From the NCBI GenBank assembly GCA_963744735.1, contig CAVUVH010000006.1, forward strand, positions 71,190 to 135,189: DNA of 64,000 nt. Reading direction: 5' to 3'. Every line of letters starts with the position of its first letter. Within the stretch, counting starts at the first letter, position 1. The translations under genes and the position numbers were made by a program. The notes below the pieces were generated by a model. The model made no database searches, had not been told where the DNA came from, and saw nothing but the letters and a program-made list of their open reading frames with translations. Positions 36,596 to 46,866 of the stretch are shown here, piece by piece. This DNA is from RPQJ01 sp963744735 (GTDB lineage Bacteria > Pseudomonadota > Gammaproteobacteria > Steroidobacterales > Steroidobacteraceae).

Positions 36596-37759
36596 TCAAC
36601 GACCCGCGAGTGGGCCGCTGCGGAAGGCGACGATGCGGCCGCCGTCGTCGATCGCGAACAGGCGACCGTCGACCACGATCGGCTGCACGCTGAAGCGCGT
36701 GCTGCCCGCGTGTTCGCGCGCGACGAACTTGCCGGTGTCGCGGTCGAGCCAGTGCAGGTAGCCGTCGAAATCGCCGACCACGACCGCGTCGCCCATCACG
36801 GCGGGGGCGCTCAGGCCGCGGCGCTTGAGGCCTTCCTGCTGCCAGACCACGGTGCCGTCGCGGCGTCGCAGCGCGCCCACGGTGCCGTTCGAATTCGCGA
36901 CATACAACTGGCTGTCGTCGACCGCCGGCGTCCGGTAACTGGAAAAGTCGCGGGCCCACCAGACCTGGCCGGAATCGAGCGCGAGCATGACGACGCGGCC
37001 CTGGTAACCCACGGCAAACGCGTCGTTGCCGTCGACGACCACGGCGCCGTCGATGTCGGCCAGGCGATCGAGCTCGGAACGCCCCCCGGGGGTCGTGACC
37101 TGGGCTTGCCACGCGACATCGCCGGTGGCGAGCGCAAACGCGATGACGCGGCCCGAATCGAAGCCCGCAAGCACGGTCTCGCCGGCGAGCGCCGGCGCGG
37201 CGTTGCCGCGCAGCGACAGGCGCGGCACCGGCTCTTCGCCGGTCCACTGCGTCTTGCCGTAGGCCGCATCGAGCGCATGCAGGCGCCCGTCGACCGAACG
37301 GACGATCACGCGCCCGCCGGCGACCAGCGGCGCCGCCAGCACTTCGCTGCCGACGCTGACGTCCCACAGGCGCTTGCCCGAGGCGGGGTCGAGCGCGATG
37401 ACGCGACCGTCGCTGGCGCCAACGGCCACCAGGCCCGCACCGACTCCCGGACCGGCGGCGAGTTCGGTCTTGGTGTCGGTCGACCAGCGTGTCTTGCCTG
37501 ATGCCGGATCGAGCGACACGACCTTGCCGTCACGAGACGCAGCAAACAGTGCACCGCCGTCGTATGCGAGTCCCAGCGCAAGGCGCAGCTTTTCGCCACC
37601 GCCGCCGACACTGGTGTCCCACAGCTTCTCGACGGCGAGCGTCGGCTTCAGGTCGATCAGTTCCGCCGGCGGCTCGACATTCTTGTTCTTGTCGCAGCCC
37701 GCCAGCAGCAGCAATCCGGCCGCGCAGGCAATGGCGAGTGACCGACCCGGGCGCATCAT
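36596..37759 (-). CDS. bamB: Outer-membrane protein assembly lipoprotein BamB
   Basis: A 387-residue protein with a signal peptide and lipobox (ACAAGLLLLAGCDKNKNVEP). It then has eight beta-propeller blades of PQQ-like repeats, each with a D/N-G...G...W core, for example KVVSLDPASGKTRWSTDTKT, RVIALDPASGKRLWDVSVGS and YLHWLDRDTGKFVARE. BamB assists BamA in inserting outer-membrane barrels. Its ATG overlaps the predicted yfgM stop and it lies one base before der. Confidence 0.95.
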   Translation of the reverse strand: MMRPGRSLAIACAAGLLLLAGCDKNKNVEPPAELIDLKPTLAVEKLWDTSVGGGGEKLRLALGLAYDGGALFAASRDGKVVSLDPASGKTRWSTDTKTELAAGPGVGAGLVAVGASDGRVIALDPASGKRLWDVSVGSEVLAAPLVAGGRVIVRSVDGRLHALDAAYGKTQWTGEEPVPRLSLRGNAAPALAGETVLAGFDSGRVIAFALATGDVAWQAQVTTPGGRSELDRLADIDGAVVVDGNDAFAVGYQGRVVMLALDSGQVWWARDFSSYRTPAVDDSQLYVANSNGTVGALRRRDGTVVWQQEGLKRRGLSAPAVMGDAVVVGDFDGYLHWLDRDTGKFVAREHAGSTRFSVQPIVVDGRLFAIDDGGRIVAFRSGPLAGR

Positions 37760-38450
37760 GGCTGCGTCCCGGCAGCCGGTGTCGTGGCCGGGGTCGCGGG
37801 GCCGGTGCGGCAGCCGCGGCCGGCAGGGCGTCACGCTTGAGTTCGACGTACGCGCGATCGAAGCCCTGCGGCGGGCTGGCCGCGGTGGCCGCGAGTGCCG
37901 CGTCGTAGGCCTGGCGGGCGCCGGCCGCATCGTTGCGGGCAGCAAGGATGTCGCCGCGCAGGTCGTGATACAGCGGCGCAAAGGCGCCGGCCTGGGCCAC
38001 GTCCAGCAACTTGAGCGCCTCGTCGTGCTTGCCCTGCTCCGCCAGCACCCGCGCCAGGCGGGTCGTGGCGATCAGCCGCAGTTCGGCGTCGCGCGAACTG
38101 TCGGCGACCGCGCGCAACCGCTGCACCGCAGCGTCGAAATCGCGCTGGTCGACCGCATACCGCGCCAGCGCCAGGTCGGACTGGTCGGCATACGGCGACT
38201 TGGGATGGAGCTTGCGCAGGTCGGTGGCCTGCTTGACCGCCGCCTCCTTGTCGTCGCGGCCCAGCGCGTCGAGCACGGCAAGGTAGGACGACTCGTCCAG
38301 TTCGGCCGCCTTCACTTTCGAGGTCTGCCAGTAGTTCCAGCCGGCGAGCGCGCCGAGGCCGAGCGCGATGCCGCCGACGATCCAGAGCCAGTTGTCCGCC
38401 CACCAGCGCCGCAGTTGTTCTTCGCGTTCGTTGTCTGAGAGATCTTCCAC
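37756..38450 (-). CDS. yfgM: YfgM family TPR membrane protein (frameshifted near 3' end)
   Basis: About 231 residues. The N-terminus EREEQLRRWWADNWLWIVGG precedes a single transmembrane helix (IALGLGALAGWNYWQ). A periplasmic tetratricopeptide domain follows (AAVKQATDLRKLHPKSPYAD, RLARVLAEQGKHDEALKLLD) and an alanine/proline-rich tail. In other gammaproteobacteria YfgM works with PpiD at the Sec translocon. The annotated frame runs on into bamB, but a one-base shift near 37795 gives a tail ending TPAAGTQP with a stop overlapping the bamB start, matching the usual arrangement. Confidence 0.9.
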
Positions 38451-38492
38451 TTCGCCACTCCATCAGCCGCCCGTCGGGGCGGCACACTGTGA

Positions 38493-39779
38493 TTATGCCG
38501 GCTTGGGCAGCAGTTCCCGGCGCAATTCGGCCGCCAGCTCGCCAAATGCCACGTTGCGCTGGGCCGCATCGATGCCGCGCAGGGGCTTCAGGGCGGCCAT
38601 GCCGCGTGCCGCCTCGTCCTCGCCCACGATGACCGCGACCCGCGCGCCGCTCTTGTCGGCGCGCTTCAGCTGCGACTTGAAGCTGCCGCCGCCGCAGTTG
38701 GTCTCGACCCGCAGTTCCGGCGCGCCGTCGCGGATCCGCTCGGCGAGGCCGAGGCCGGCCGCCTCGGCCGCAGGACCCGCCAGCACGATGTACACGTCCG
38801 GGTTGCCCGCTTCGGTCACGAGGCCCTGCAGCCGCATGAGCTCGACGATCCGCTCCTCGCCGAGCGCCCAGCCGATGGCCGGGACCGCGTCGCCGCCCAG
38901 CTGTGCGACCAGGCCGTCGTAACGGCCGCCGGAACAGACCGCATCCTGCGCCCCGAGGTCGGTGGTCACCCACTCGAACACCGTGCGCGAATAGTAATCG
39001 AGACCGCGCACCAGCCTCGGGTTGACCACGAAATCGACCCCGGCCTGCTGCAGCTGCGCGCACAGCGTCGCGAAGTGCGCCGCGGATTCAGCATCGAGGT
39101 GGTCGGTGATGACCGGCGCGCCCGCGATCAGCGTGGCCATGTCCGGGTTCTTGCTGTCGAGGATGCGCAGCGGATTGCCGCCGAGCCGCCGCTGGCTGTC
39201 CGCATCGAGCTGGTCCGCGTGCGCCTGCAGGTACTCGACCAGCCGCGCACGGTAAACGACACGCGATTCCGGCGTGCCGAGCGAGTTCAGGTGCAGCCTC
39301 AGTCCGCGCAGGCCGAGCCGCTGCCAGAGACGGGCCGTCATCAGGATCAGCTCGATATCGACGTCAGGGCCCGGGAAGCCGAGCGCCTCGGCGTCGATCT
39401 GGTGAAACTGGCGATAGCGGCCCTTCTGCGGCCGCTCGTAGCGGAACATCGGCCCCATCAGCCAGACCTTCTGGCGCTGGTTGTGCAGCAGTCCATTGCC
39501 GATGCAGGCCCGCACGATGCCGGCGGTCGCCTCGGGCCGCAGCGTGAGCGAGTCGTCGCCGCGGTCGCGGAACGTATACATTTCCTTTTCGACGATGTCC
39601 GTGAACTCGCCGATGGAGCGCTTGAAGAGCTCGGTGCGCTCGAGCAGCGGCAGGCGGATCTCGCGATAGCCGTACTGCGCGAAGATCTCGCGCGCCGCGC
39701 GCTCCAGCTGCTGCCACGCGGCGGTCTGCTCCGGCAGCACGTCATTCATGCCGCGAACGGCCTGCAGGGTTTCGCTCAT
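38493..39779 (-). CDS. hisS: Histidyl-tRNA synthetase
   Basis: A 428-residue class II synthetase. Motif 1 is in the region from VLPEQTAAWQQLERAAREIF. Motif 2 is PMFRYERPQKGRYRQFHQID. The histidine-specific loop is LVRGLDYYSRTVFEW, with motif 3 in AIGWALGEERI. The anticodon-binding domain ends the protein (LRVETNCGGGSFKSQLKRAD). The start MSETLQAVRGMNDVLP is canonical. It is 42 bases before yfgM. Between rodZ and hisS most gammaproteobacteria carry ispG; it is absent here. Confidence 0.97.
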   Translation of the reverse strand: MSETLQAVRGMNDVLPEQTAAWQQLERAAREIFAQYGYREIRLPLLERTELFKRSIGEFTDIVEKEMYTFRDRGDDSLTLRPEATAGIVRACIGNGLLHNQRQKVWLMGPMFRYERPQKGRYRQFHQIDAEALGFPGPDVDIELILMTARLWQRLGLRGLRLHLNSLGTPESRVVYRARLVEYLQAHADQLDADSQRRLGGNPLRILDSKNPDMATLIAGAPVITDHLDAESAAHFATLCAQLQQAGVDFVVNPRLVRGLDYYSRTVFEWVTTDLGAQDAVCSGGRYDGLVAQLGGDAVPAIGWALGEERIVELMRLQGLVTEAGNPDVYIVLAGPAAEAAGLGLAERIRDGAPELRVETNCGGGSFKSQLKRADKSGARVAVIVGEDEAARGMAALKPLRGIDAAQRNVAFGELAAELRRELLPKPA

Positions 39780-39795
39780 CGCGTGTGCACCGGCA

Positions 39796-40675
39796 TCAGC
39801 GCAGCGACCCGTCGGGGCCGATGCTGAACCGCGCCAGCAGTTCGCCTGGCGCACGCGGCGGCACGGCGACGGGGCGGCCATTGATCGCCACGGTGACCGC
39901 GCCGATGTTGCCGATCGTCACGCTGAGCGGCGCCGTGCCCGTCACCGTGCGTTCGGAACCGGCCTTGCCGAGGTCGTAGATCACCGCCCTGCCCGCGCCG
40001 TCGAACACTTCGACCCATGAGTCGGCATTGAAGCGCAACTGCAGGCTGACCTGGCCCGGCTGCAGCGCGGGGGGCGGGCTTGCGGGATCGGTCGCGGCGG
40101 CGGCGGGAGTGGTCGCCGACGGTGTTGCGTCCGTCGTCGCTGCCGTTGCATCGGCATCGTCGGGCGTGACCGCCGCGGCGACCGGTCGCGACGTCGCTGG
40201 CCGGCCCGGTCGTGAGCGCGGGCACGTTCGCATCCGCCGGTGCATCCGGGCCATCGGCCCAGGGCAGTCCGTTCTCCGACAGGTACGCGATCAGTGCCGC
40301 GGCCGCGAGGAACGACACCGCGCCGCCCATGACCCACGGCCAGCGCGGCTTGCCGCGGACCGGGGCCATCTCCAGCCGCGACTTCGGCACCAGCGTGGGT
40401 TCCTGCACCTGCAGCTTCGAACGCTCGTAGGCGGCGACGGTCTCGTCCTCCGCCAGCCCCAGCAGCGCGGCATAGCGTCGCAGGTGCCCCTTCACGAACA
40501 CCGGCGCGCCGAGCGCCGCGAAATCGTTGGCCTCGAGGGCGATCACGACCATCGGATCGAGGTTGAGCGTGTCGGCCGCCTGCTGCTGCGTCAGCCCGCG
40601 GGCTTCGCGCTCCCGCCGCAGGCGTGCGCCCGGGCTCGCGGGGAGCTCGGTGACATCGGCCTCCGCGGCACTCAT
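39796..40675 (-). CDS. rodZ: Cytoskeleton protein RodZ (frameshifted)
   Basis: About 292 residues. An N-terminal helix-turn-helix domain (LRREREARGLTQQQAADTLN to PVFVKGHLRRYAALLGL) binds MreB. It is followed by a basic juxtamembrane region and one transmembrane helix (WVMGGAVSFLAAAALIAYL). A periplasmic Ala/Thr/Pro-rich linker leads to the DUF4115 domain (VSLQLRFNADSWVEVFDGAG to the end). A one-base frameshift near 40190 lies in the linker. RodZ positions MreB for cell elongation. Its start overlaps the pilW stop by 4 bases. Confidence 0.92.
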
Positions 40676-41460
40676 GGCCGCGTCCGTTCGGCTTCGAACA
40701 GCAGCCCGGCTTCGGTCGAGGTCGGGAACTGATCCCTGAGCTGGTCGGCATACCGCGCCGCCTGGGCGGTATCGCCCAGCGCAAGCTCGATCGTGCGCCC
40801 GAGCCAGAGCGAAGCGGCCGACACCGGGGCCACGGCCGCATGACGCTCGAGGAACGCGCGCGCCTGCAGGCTGTTGCCGTTCTCCTGCGTCAGCTGCGCC
40901 ATCTGGAACAACGCGTCCGCCTGCCTGGGGTTGAGCGCCAATGCCTTGCGAAAACTGGCTTCGGCGTCCTGCGGACGGCCATCGGCGCGCGCGCAGCGAC
41001 CGGCGTTGGTGTAGGCGACATCCGGGTTCTGGTTCAGCGCACTGGCCGCCGCCTGCAGCAGGTACTGCTCGCCGCGCTTGCGCTCGCCGTTCATGCACAG
41101 GTACACGGCCGCGTTGGCGACCACGTCGGGGTTGTCCTTGCCGGCCAGGCGGATCGCCTGCTCGAAGTGCGAGCGGGCCTTGCGCTTGTCGTCGAGCCGG
41201 TCGTAGATGAACCCGGCCGCCATCTGCGTGCTGGGCATGCGCGAATTCTGCTGCAGCGCCTTGTCGATCTTCTCGCGCGCGGCCTTCAGGTTGCCTTCGC
41301 GCATGTACGCAAGCGCCAGTTCGGTGTTGACGGCCCCGGCCTGGTCGATCGCCTCGCGGCTGCCGGGCTCGGCAGAGGCCGCGGCCCGCGGCGCCCCGAG
41401 GCTCGCGGCGACGAGCAGGCTGGCGGCGACCAGGCTGATGCCGGCGCGGCGGCGCATCAT
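40672..41460 (-). CDS. pilW: Type IV pilus biogenesis/stability protein PilW (PilF)
   Basis: 262 residues with a signal peptide (AGISLVAASLLVAASLGAPR) and about six tetratricopeptide repeats, for example LALAYMREGNLKAAREKIDK and AAGFIYDRLDDKRKARSHFE. The position between rlmN and rodZ is the standard PilW/PilF locus. PilF normally is a lipoprotein that pilots the PilQ secretin; here I see no lipobox Cys, so the protein may be soluble in the periplasm. The apparent in-frame fusion to rlmN is an artefact of an indel near 41510. Confidence 0.88.
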   Translation of the reverse strand: MMRRRAGISLVAASLLVAASLGAPRAAASAEPGSREAIDQAGAVNTELALAYMREGNLKAAREKIDKALQQNSRMPSTQMAAGFIYDRLDDKRKARSHFEQAIRLAGKDNPDVVANAAVYLCMNGERKRGEQYLLQAAASALNQNPDVAYTNAGRCARADGRPQDAEASFRKALALNPRQADALFQMAQLTQENGNSLQARAFLERHAAVAPVSAASLWLGRTIELALGDTAQAARYADQLRDQFPTSTEAGLLFEAERTRP

Positions 41461-42576
41461 CCCGGACACCACGGAGAGCGGGAAGAACTTCTCGCCGAGC
41501 CGCGTCGTGACCCGGTCGTTGACGCGGCCGACCAGCTGGCCGCAGGCAGCGTCGATGTCGTCGCCGCGCGTGCGCCGGATGGTGACCATCACGCCGCCCC
41601 TGATCAGGATGTCGCGGAAGCGCTCGATCGCCGTCTCGGTCGAGCGCCGGTACTGCGTGTTCGGAAACGGGTTGAACGGGATCAGGTTGACCTTGGCCGG
41701 ATGGCCGCGCAGCAGCTGCACGAGTTCGCGCGCGTGCTGGGGCTTGTCGTTGATGCCGTCGAGCATCACGTACTCGAAGGTCACGCTGCGCGCGTTCTGC
41801 TTCTCGACATAGTGCCAGCAGGCGGCGAGCAGGTCCTTGATCGGGTGGCGGCGGTTGATCGGCATCAGCTCGCTGCGCAGCGCGTCATTGGGCGCATGCA
41901 GCGACACCGCCAGCGCGACGTTGGTCTCGTCGGCGATGCGGATCATCTGCGGCACCAGCCCGGAGGTGCTGACCGTCACGCGGCGGCGCGAGAGGTCGAG
42001 CCCCAGGTCGTCCATCATGATTTCGGCGGCCGGCACGACGTTGCGGTAGTTCGCCAGCGGCTCGCCCATGCCCATGAACACGACATTGGTGATCACGCGG
42101 TCGCCGTCGGGCGAGTAGCCGAGTTCGCGATTGGCGAGCCACACCTGGCCCACGATCTCGGCGACGTCGAGGTTGCGGTTGAACCCCTGCTGCGCGGTGG
42201 AGCAGAAGCCGCAGTTCATCTGGCAGCCGACCTGGCTGGAGATGCAGAGCGTGCCGCGGCCCGGCTCCGGGATGAAGACCATCTCGATCGCCTGGCCGCT
42301 CTCGAACTTGAGCGCCCACTTGCGCGTGCCGTCGGCCGAGACCTGCGCGGTGAGGATCTCGGGGGTGCGGATCTCGGCGACCTCGGCCAGGCGGCGGCGG
42401 AAGTCCTTGCCGAGATCGGTCATCGCGTCGATGTCGCCCTCGGCGCGCTTGTACATCCACTTGAACAGCTGGCGGGCACGGAAGGGCTTCTCGCCCATCG
42501 CCAGCACGAACGCCTCCAGCCCGGTCCGCGTGAGACCGAGCAGGTTGGTGCGTGCCGGTGAGGTTGCTTCGCCCAT
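41457..42576 (-). CDS. rlmN: Dual-specificity 23S rRNA/tRNA methyltransferase RlmN (frameshifted at 3' end)
   Basis: About 373 residues. The radical-SAM cluster motif is SQVGCQMNCGFCSTAQQG (CxxxCxxC), and GMGEPLANYRNVVPAAEIM and LHAPNDALRSELMPINRR are family signatures. The substrate-methylating Cys is in DDIDAACGQLVG. It methylates C2 of A2503 in 23S rRNA and A37 in some tRNAs. The open frame runs without a stop through pilW. Shifting one base near 41510 gives DRSRRGSARSS and a TGA that overlaps the pilW ATG, as expected. The start MGEATSPARTNLLGL is the usual one. Confidence 0.94.
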
Positions 42577-42609
42577 GTTCGGTGGACTGCGCGCCGCCGC
42601 GCGAGTTCA

Positions 42610-42627
42610 CCCGCGCTTCAGCGCGGG
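42610..42627. other. GC-rich hairpin spanning the ndk stop codon
   Basis: CCCGCGC and GCGCGGG form a perfect 7-bp stem around a TTCA loop; the loop contains the ndk stop (TGA on the minus strand). No T-run follows, so it is not a standard intrinsic terminator. It may slow ribosomes or protect the mRNA end between ndk and rlmN. Confidence 0.45.
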
Positions 42628-43043
42628 CAGAGCTCCGTCTCGGAAAAGAAGAACGCGATCTCGCGCGCGGCGTTCTCGGCGCTGTCCGAGCCGTGCACGA
42701 CGTTCTGCTCGATGCTGTCGGCGAGATCGGCGCGGATGGTGCCCGGCGTCGCCTTCTTCGGGTCGGTCGCGCCCATCACGTCACGGTTCTTGAGCACGGC
42801 GCCCTCGCCCTCGAGCACCTGCACCATGACCGGGCCGGAGATCATGTAGGCCACGAGGTCCTTGAAGAACCCGCGCTCGCGGTGCACGCCGTAGAACGCC
42901 TCGGCCTGGGCCTGCGTCAGCTGCAGCATGCGGGCCGCGACGATGCGCAGGCCGGCCTTTTCGAAGCGGTGGTAGACGTCGCCGATGACATTCTTGCGGA
43001 CGCCGTCGGGCTTGACGATGGAGAGAGTGCGTTCGAGGGACAT
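42618..43043 (-). CDS. ndk: Nucleoside diphosphate kinase
   Basis: A 141-residue enzyme, exactly the family length. ERTLSIVKPDGVRKNVIGDV opens the ferredoxin-like fold, VMGATDPKKATPGTIRADLA is the Kpn-loop neighbourhood, and NVVHGSDSAENAAREIAFFF contains the phosphorylated histidine. It equilibrates nucleoside di- and triphosphates. AAGGA lies eight bases upstream of the ATG. The gene has its own promoter and a 5' leader of about 115 bases, and starts the ndk-rlmN-pilW-rodZ run. Confidence 0.97.
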   Translation of the reverse strand: MSLERTLSIVKPDGVRKNVIGDVYHRFEKAGLRIVAARMLQLTQAQAEAFYGVHRERGFFKDLVAYMISGPVMVQVLEGEGAVLKNRDVMGATDPKKATPGTIRADLADSIEQNVVHGSDSAENAAREIAFFFSETELCPR

Positions 43044-43164
43044 ACGGATCCTTGACGAGATGATCCGGCAGTCGGTGCTGCCGGCAATGACGAACCGGCC
43101 CCGGAATTCCGGCGCCCGCGCAGGCGCGGGGCGGGACGGGGCCAACCTGAAAACTTAACGGCGC

Positions 43165-43193
43165 AGTATACCCGGACGGGGGTGGACGGCCAA
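43165..43193 (-). promoter_or_regulatory. Sigma-70 promoter of ndk
   Basis: On the minus strand TTGGCC, a 17-base spacer and TATACT form the best promoter in the window. It lies 122 bases upstream of the ndk ATG, within the gap after iscA. The leader that follows contains a GC-rich hairpin around CGCGCCTGCGCG. Confidence 0.75.
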
Positions 43194-43216
43194 GAAATCA
43201 TAGCCCTGACGGGCAG

Positions 43217-43540
43217 TTAGACGTTGAAGCTCTCGCCACAACCGCATTCGCCCTTGACGTTGGGGTTGCGGAACTTGAAAGCCTCGTTGAGTCCCTGGCG
43301 GACGAAATCGATTTCCGTGCCGTCGACGTACTTGAGGCTGTCGGCGTCGACCACGACCTTGACGCCCGAGTCCTCGAACACGACGTCCCGTGCCTGCACC
43401 TCGTCGGCATAGCTCACGACGTAGGCAAAGCCCGAGCAACCGGTCTGCTTCACCCCGAGACGCAGGCCCACGCCCTGGCCACGGCTGGCCATGAACGTAC
43501 GGACGCGTTCGGCGGCGGCGGCGGTCAGGGAGATCGACAT
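43217..43540 (-). CDS. iscA: A-type iron-sulfur carrier protein IscA
   Basis: A 107-residue protein, MSISLTAAAAERVRTFMASR, with the three cluster-binding cysteines: one in VKQTGCSGFAYV and two in the C-terminal GECGCGESFNV. Length and spacing are typical of IscA/ErpA. The adjacency to iscS and an IscU-like gene favours IscA. It receives clusters from the scaffold and delivers them to apoproteins. Confidence 0.94.
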   Translation of the reverse strand: MSISLTAAAAERVRTFMASRGQGVGLRLGVKQTGCSGFAYVVSYADEVQARDVVFEDSGVKVVVDADSLKYVDGTEIDFVRQGLNEAFKFRNPNVKGECGCGESFNV

Positions 43541-43575
43541 GCGGCGGGGTCCTCGGGCAGGGCGGTGCGAAAATT

Positions 43576-43965
43576 CTACACCGTAGACCCGGCCTGCAGC
43601 GCCCAGTTCCGGGCCGCGTCGCGCACAGCGTCCTGCAACGTGAGCAACCGCCCGTATTTGGCCGCGGGAACCTGCAACTCCCGGGCGACGTCCTGCCAGT
43701 CCCAGGCCGCCAACTGCGCCTGCTCGAACCCGGGCAGCGCTTCGACCAGCCAGGAGGCCGCTGCCAGCAGGTGCGGACAGCCGAAGGCCTCGAAGCGCGC
43801 GGCTGCGATCCGCCCGGATTCCACCCGCAGCCAGCAGCTCGACCGCGGCGCCCTGCTCGCGGTCCCCGGCCCGACCGGTGACGAGGCCAGGTGCATCGCC
43901 TGGAGCGTCCCCACCCCGGCAGGGCATGCAACCGACGCAGGACTTCGACGCTGTAACGCGGGTCG

Positions 43966-43975
<10 letters not shown>
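43576..43975 (-). CDS. IscU/NifU N-terminal-like scaffold protein (at least three frameshifts)
   Basis: Reconstructed from pieces in three frames: MAMTTR, then YSVEVLRRLHALPG, then APGLVTGRAGDREQGAAVEL, then LRVESGRIAAARFEAFGCPH. RFEAFGCPHLLAAASWLVEA corresponds to the FGC..ii.as helix of the IscU/NifU scaffold domain. The usual second and third cluster cysteines are not obvious, so this may be a degenerate scaffold or sulfur acceptor found in some gammaproteobacteria between iscS and iscA. About 133 residues. It overlaps the 3' end of iscS. Confidence 0.65.
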
Positions 43976-45152
<1,177 letters not shown>

Positions 45153-45156
<4 letters not shown>

Positions 45157-45912
45157 GCCGCGGGCCCGGCCGGCGGCGGATGCGGGTCGCCGGCACGCCG
45201 GCGCCTGCCCTGCACCGCCGCCAGGATGCCGCGCAGGATGTTCATCTCGTTCTGGTCGAGCACCGTGCGCTGGAACAGCCGGCGCAGCCGGGCCATCAGG
45301 TGCCCCGAGTTCGTCCGGTCGCGGAAGTTGATCTCGTCGAGCACCTGCTCGAGGTGCGCGTAGAACTTCTCCATGTCAGCGGCGCTGGCGAGCGGCACCG
45401 GGCCTTCGGCCTGGCTGGTCGCGGTGCCGCGGTCACGCAACGCGAGACAGATCTCGTAGGTGACGACCTGCACTGCCATCGCCAGGTTCAGCGACGAATA
45501 GAGCCCGCCGGTCGGTATCGTCAGCAGCGTGTGGCACTGCCGCAGCTCGTCGTTCTCGAGTCCGACGCGTTCGCTGCCGAACAGCACGGCGACTTCGCTG
45601 GCCTGCGAGGCCGCGGCAATCTCGAGCGCCGCCTCGCGCGGCTCGACGATGCGCCAGGGCAGGTGGCGGCCGCGCGCCGTAGTGCCGACGACCAGGCCGC
45701 AGTCGGCGACCGCGGCACGCACGTCGGGCAGGACGCGCGCGTTGCGCACGACGTCGTCGGCGCCGGCGGCCAGCATCGATCGCCTCGCCGGCCGGGAACC
45801 GCTCGGGCGCGACGAGGTACAGGTCCTGCAGCCCCATGGTCTTCATGGCGCGCGCGGCCGAGCCGATGTTGCCGGGGTGGGAGGTGCCGACGAGGACGAT
45901 GCGGATGGACAT
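45153..45912 (-). CDS. trmJ: tRNA (cytidine/uridine-2'-O-)-methyltransferase TrmJ (frameshifted)
   Basis: About 253 residues. A SPOUT methyltransferase: MSIRIVLVGTSHPGNIGSAA, RAMKTMGLQDLYLVAPE, LFGSERVGLENDELRQC and the trefoil-knot SAM-binding TGGLYSSLNLAMAVQVVTYE. The C-terminal extension RRLFQRTVLDQNEMNILRGI is specific to TrmJ, which methylates position 32 of tRNAs. A one-base frameshift near 45778 splits the gene. It lies at the head of the trmJ-iscS-scaffold-iscA run and diverges from suhB, an ancestral gammaproteobacterial arrangement. Confidence 0.93.
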
Positions 45913-45920
45913 GCTCTGGT

Positions 45921-45926
45921 ATTCTA
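45921..45926 (-). promoter_or_regulatory. Candidate -10 element directly before trmJ
   Basis: TAGAAT on the minus strand ends eight bases before the trmJ ATG. Transcription would start at or next to the start codon. No Shine-Dalgarno sequence is visible and the -35 position is weak. Confidence 0.45.
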
Positions 45927-45987
45927 GCGGCCCTCGGGCGGGGCCATCCCTGCCGTTCTTGCCCACCCGCCACGTCGAGATCGCCGC

Positions 45988-46795
45988 ATGAACCTGCAGC
46001 CGATGATGAATATTGCCGTCCGTGCCGCCCGGCGCGCTGGCGACCTGATCATTCGCAACCTCGACCGGGTGCCGAGCCTCAACGTGCAGTCCAAGGGCCG
46101 CAACGATTTCGTCTCCGAAATCGACCAGATGGCCGAGCGCGACATCATCGAGACGGTGCGCCGGGTGCATCCGGACCACGGCTTCTTCGGCGAGGAGTCC
46201 GGCCGCAGCGGCGGCGACGAGTACGTCTGGATCATCGATCCGCTCGACGGCACGACCAATTTCCTGCACGGCTTCCCGGCGTTTGCCGTGTCGATTGCCG
46301 TCGAATGGCGCGGGCGGCTGGAACACGCCGTCGTCTACGACCCGATGCGGCAGGAACTCTTCACCGCCTCGCGCGGCGGCGGTGCGCAGCTCGACGGCCG
46401 GCGCATCCGCGTCAGCAAGCAGCTGACGCTCGACGGGCTCGCTGGTCGCCACCGGCTTCCCGCAGCGCGACAACTCGCGCTACCTCGACGACTACATGCT
46501 GATGCTGCGGGAGATGATGCTGCAGACCGCGGGCGTGCGTCGTCCCGGCGCCGCCTCGCTCGACCTTGCCTACGTGGCGGCGGGCCGGGTGGACGGCTTC
46601 TGGGAAATCGGCCTGAGCCCGTGGGACACCGCGGCCGGCACGCTGCTGATCACCGAGGCGGGCGGACGCATCGGCACGCTCACCGGGCAGCCCTACACGC
46701 AGGGCGGCCACGTCGTGGCCGGCACCCCCAAGGTGTACGAGGCCATCGTCGAGTGCATCGCGCCGCACGTACCGGCGTCCCTCCGCGACGCCTGA
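45988..46795 (+). CDS. suhB: Inositol-1-monophosphatase family protein SuhB (frameshifted)
   Basis: About 268 residues. The metal-binding GEESG (FFGEESGRSGG) and WIIDPLDGTTNFLHGFP lie in the N-terminal half, and VDGFWEIGLSPWDTAAGTLL in the C-terminal half is the third metal motif. A one-base frameshift near 46440 lies between them, joining LTLDG to LVATGFPQRDNSRYL. SuhB hydrolyses inositol monophosphate in vitro; its cellular role is in ribosomal RNA antitermination and folding. It diverges from trmJ with 75 bases between the starts. Confidence 0.94.
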
Positions 46796-46799
46796 AACC

Positions 46800-46812
46800 A
46801 GGGACCGTCCCT
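46800..46812. repeat. REP-like palindrome in the suhB-permease gap
   Basis: AGGGACCGTCCCT is an almost perfect palindrome (one central mismatch), followed by ATTTTCGGGAA. The form palindrome plus ATTTTC resembles repetitive extragenic elements of gammaproteobacteria. I see only one copy in this window, so it could also be a simple operator for the downstream permease; TAGAGT 30 bases before that gene is a possible -10. Confidence 0.4.
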
Positions 46813-46866
46813 ATTTTCGGGAATCTCCGGTAGAGTCGGCGGGCATCTCACCAAGAGCACTGCCCC

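Noticed and set aside
40672..42576. A natural RlmN-PilW fusion protein
   Set aside because: The open frame is continuous, but RlmN's usual end with a stop overlapping the pilW ATG is recovered by a single-base shift near 41510, and such indels are common here.
42610..42627. Intrinsic terminator between ndk and rlmN
   Set aside because: The stem is good but it spans the ndk stop codon and has no following T-run; rlmN probably continues from the ndk transcript.
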